DNA of 7,384 nucleotides from Chloroflexota bacterium (lineage in GTDB: Bacteria; Chloroflexota; Dehalococcoidia; JACQTR01): positions 1 through 7,384 of the forward strand of contig JACQTR010000124.1 in assembly GCA_016210705.1 (NCBI GenBank). The letters run 5' to 3'. Positions 6,274 to 7,384 of the stretch are shown one piece after another (positions within the stretch are counted from its first letter, which is position 1; the number at the start of each line of letters is the position of its first letter). Made by a program: the position numbers and the translations under genes. The notes beneath the pieces are model-generated. The model saw only the letters and a program-made list of their open reading frames with translations, ran no database searches and was not told where the DNA came from.

Positions 6274-6303
6274 TACCTGAGTTTGGATCACTACAATAGT
6301 TAC

Positions 6304-6345
6304 AAAAAGAAGGGGCAACCCTTTCGGCTTGCCCCTTCTTTTTTA
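6304..6345 (+). terminator. Strong rho-independent terminator, usable from both strands
   Basis: The arm 6304-6318 (AAAAAGAAGGGGCAA) is an exact inverted copy of 6329-6343, giving 15 base pairs with a 10-nt loop, and ends in a T-run. Because the left arm begins with an A-run, the opposite strand also ends in T's. It lies 30 bp after the four-Cys gene and faces the - strand ccm block from the other side, so it can stop both converging transcripts. Confidence 0.93.
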
Positions 6346-6499
6346 TTCTGTTTGAATGTTGCCCGGGCCCCATACAACTCTGGCGTTATCGCCACTGGAC
6401 CCGCCTCTCAGCCTGGGTCACTGTCCTTAAAAATTACGGTACAGAGCCCGGGGGCCAAATCCCACGCCGGCAACTCCTTTCAACTACCAAGACTCCCGC
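6346..6499 (-). other. Hairpin-prone non-coding stretch before the shared terminator
   Basis: About 150 nt with no believable gene. Local inverted repeats include GGCG/CGCC around TTAT (near 6382-6393), GACCC/GGGTC enclosing a GCCTCTCAGCC block (near 6398-6419), and CCCGC (6495-6499) with GCGGG (6510-6514), which reaches into the preceding short frame. The stretches near 6361-6371 and 6446-6456 are both rich in CCCGGG and could pair. It may be the 3' part of the short - strand transcript, a structured RNA or a decayed repeat. Confidence 0.35.
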
Positions 6500-6562
6500 C
6501 TATGCCAGCGCGGGCCTTGCTAAAGGGAAGTGCCATACGCAGAACAGAATTCTTTTCTGCAT
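6500..6562 (-). CDS. Candidate 20-residue peptide with a strong ribosome binding site
   Basis: On the - strand AAGGAGGT (6577-6570) precedes ATG 6562 by 7 nt, as good a translation start as any in the window. The frame runs only 20 codons to TAG 6502-6500 and encodes a basic/hydrophobic peptide beginning MQKRILFCVWHF. A promoter-like sequence lies about 30 nt upstream and a terminator about 160 nt downstream. It may be a leader peptide, a small functional peptide, or the start of a gene broken by a stop. I recognise no family. Confidence 0.35.
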   Translation of the reverse strand: MQKRILFCVWHFPLARPALA

Positions 6563-6596
6563 CGCGCCTACCTCCTTCCCTATTTCCTCAGATATA

Positions 6597-6615
6597 ACTA
6601 TACCACACTTGTCAA
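6597..6615 (-). promoter_or_regulatory. Promoter-like sequence on the - strand after ccmD
   Basis: Read on the - strand, TTGACA (6615-6610), then AGTGTGG, then TATAGT (6602-6597). TG one base before TATAGT makes an extended -10 of the form TGTGGTATAGT. TTGACA is only 7 bp away, too near to act as the usual -35, so the extended -10 is the stronger evidence. Transcription would start near 6590 and run leftward. Confidence 0.45.
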
Positions 6616-6633
6616 TAGGGTTCAAGCTCGAAG

Positions 6634-6783
6634 CTAAGAATTCCTTTCCTCTAGGCTCCGCTTTAGTGATTCTAGCTCCCGGCGCAATTGGCTGGCCCGC
6701 CGCGACAGGCTAAGGACATAGCCAAAGACAACCGCCCATATTATGGTATAAGCAGCAAATAGATAGGCAAAATTATCTTCCAT
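6634..6783 (-). CDS. ccmD: CcmD-like heme exporter subunit
   Basis: A 49-residue membrane protein, easily missed because of its size. It has a short acidic N-terminus (MEDN), one membrane helix (about 6-25, with AAYTIIW), and a basic, charged cytoplasmic helix (LSRRASQLRRELESLKR) at 26-42. This is the CcmD layout: a single-span protein that helps release heme-loaded CcmE from the CcmABC complex in System I cytochrome c maturation. CcmD proteins are poorly conserved, so the name rests on size, topology and position right after ccmC. The start is either ATG 6783 or ATG 6792; the ribosome binding site AGGAGGT (6799-6793) touches 6792 but is about 10 nt from 6783, so 6783 is preferred. That site overlaps the ccmC stop codon, which suggests coupled translation. 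No ccmE is seen further left. Confidence 0.8.
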   Translation of the reverse strand: MEDNFAYLFAAYTIIWAVVFGYVLSLSRRASQLRRELESLKRSLEERNS

Positions 6784-6797
6784 TCTGATCATACCTC

Positions 6798-7384
6798 CTA
6801 GCTAACATTCTGTCTCAATATCTCCACTTCCGTTTCCATCCTTCTCAAAGCCACCCTCTCCCGAAGTAAAAAAATGTAAAAGATAGTAAAAGCAAATAAG
6901 CTCACCATCAATGTTACCTGCATAGAGGCGACCAGCCCACCTGTCCTGAAGACGAGGGGCTGAGGGTGAATAGTGCGCCACAAAATAATGGATAAGGCGA
7001 CAATGGGAACATCGACGAAGCCCACAATACCCACCACCGCTGCCCATCGGGCGGCCTGAGACGCCTCCGCAGCATAGGCTCTCACCATGAGGTAGGCAAT
7101 ATAAATCAGCCAGAGAATGGCTGAGGTGGTAAGACGAGGATCCCAGGTCCACCATTGTCCCCACATAGGCTTGGCCCATATCGAGCCAGTAATCAAAACC
7201 AGTGTGGTGAAGACCACTCCAATTTCGGCCGAAGAATAGGCTAGGATGTCCCATTTCGCCTCATGTCGCCACAAATAAAGAACGCTCCCCACAAAAACCA
7301 CAAAAAAGGCCAAAAAGCTAACCCAAGCTAGGGGCACATGGAAATAGAAGATCCGCTGCACCACTCCTTGTACCGCTTCGGTAG
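6798..7384 (-). CDS. ccmC: CcmC heme-handling membrane protein (N-terminus cut off)
   Basis: The visible 194 residues run from the window edge to TAG 6800-6798. The frame remains open past the GTG at 7364 to the edge (TEAVQG before VQRIFYFHVPLAW), and known CcmC proteins have a first membrane helix before this point, so the gene continues beyond the window and roughly 30-50 residues are missing. It has the tryptophan-rich WWD signature, WGQWWTWDPRLT, between membrane segments, plus the two expected heme-ligand histidines, one in FYFHVP and one in TIHPQP. Five membrane segments are visible of the usual six. CcmC binds heme on the outer face of the membrane and loads it onto CcmE for attachment to c-type cytochromes. 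It is followed directly by ccmD, whose ribosome binding site overlaps its stop. The related family CcsA (ResC) has a similar motif but is longer, and the ccmD neighbour favours CcmC. Confidence 0.92.
   Translation of the reverse strand, partial: TEAVQGVVQRIFYFHVPLAWVSFLAFFVVFVGSVLYLWRHEAKWDILAYSSAEIGVVFTTLVLITGSIWAKPMWGQWWTWDPRLTTSAILWLIYIAYLMVRAYAAEASQAARWAAVVGIVGFVDVPIVALSIILWRTIHPQPLVFRTGGLVASMQVTLMVSLFAFTIFYIFLLRERVALRRMETEVEILRQNVS

Noticed and set aside
6361..6540. Cobalamin riboswitch on the + strand (GCCACTG motif near 6390)
   Set aside because: The heptamer occurs, but the rest of the conserved core and the expected B12-box order are absent, and no + strand gene follows.
6283..6597. 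104-residue + strand reading frame
   Set aside because: It runs through both arms of the terminator and antisense to the - strand ribosome binding site, has no ribosome binding site of its own, and looks low-complexity (Pro/Ser/Arg-rich).
1..7384. CRISPR array, transposase or toxin-antitoxin pair
   Set aside because: I found no regularly spaced repeats, transposase motifs or paired small toxin/antitoxin genes on either strand.

Overview
The window looks like bacterial chromosome. It has Shine-Dalgarno sequences, TATAAT-type promoter elements, a tRNA with an encoded CCA end and a rho-independent terminator. The gene content suggests an anaerobic or facultative bacterium: an aldehyde:ferredoxin oxidoreductase of the tungsten/molybdenum pterin class, a QueG-like double [4Fe-4S] protein, and System I cytochrome c maturation genes (ccmC-ccmD). 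The mix and mid-range base composition would fit an uncultured Chloroflexota-like lineage, but that is inference and nothing here proves it.

Layout, left to right. Positions 1-376 hold no convincing gene, only a promoter-like site, a short reading frame and small hairpins. A PrsW-type membrane protease gene follows (377-1213), then a weak terminator-like hairpin, a likely tRNA promoter and tRNA-Glu(UUC) at 1364-1439. Next on the + strand come a short QueG-like Fe-S protein (1506-2273), an SDR oxidoreductase (2377-3090) whose leader carries a 16-bp palindrome and a hairpin that can cover its ribosome binding site, and an exported NodB-fold deacetylase (3118-3918). An extended -10 promoter (3970-3978) then drives the AOR gene (4007-5869) and a small four-cysteine protein of unknown function (5959-6273). 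A strong, nearly symmetric terminator at 6304-6345 closes this block.

On the - strand, reading toward the same terminator, are the 3' part of ccmC (cut by the window edge), a 49-residue ccmD that is easily missed, and then a cryptic unit. This unit has a promoter-like sequence, a very good ribosome binding site, a 20-residue reading frame and about 200 nt of hairpin-prone sequence before the shared terminator.

The AOR and the four-Cys protein probably form one transcription unit. SDR and deacetylase are closely spaced and probably cotranscribed. CcmC and CcmD work together in moving heme for cytochrome c assembly. I did not find a clearly new defence or mobile system. The best leads are the four-Cys partner of AOR, the cryptic - strand unit, and the deacetylase with a changed metal-binding motif.
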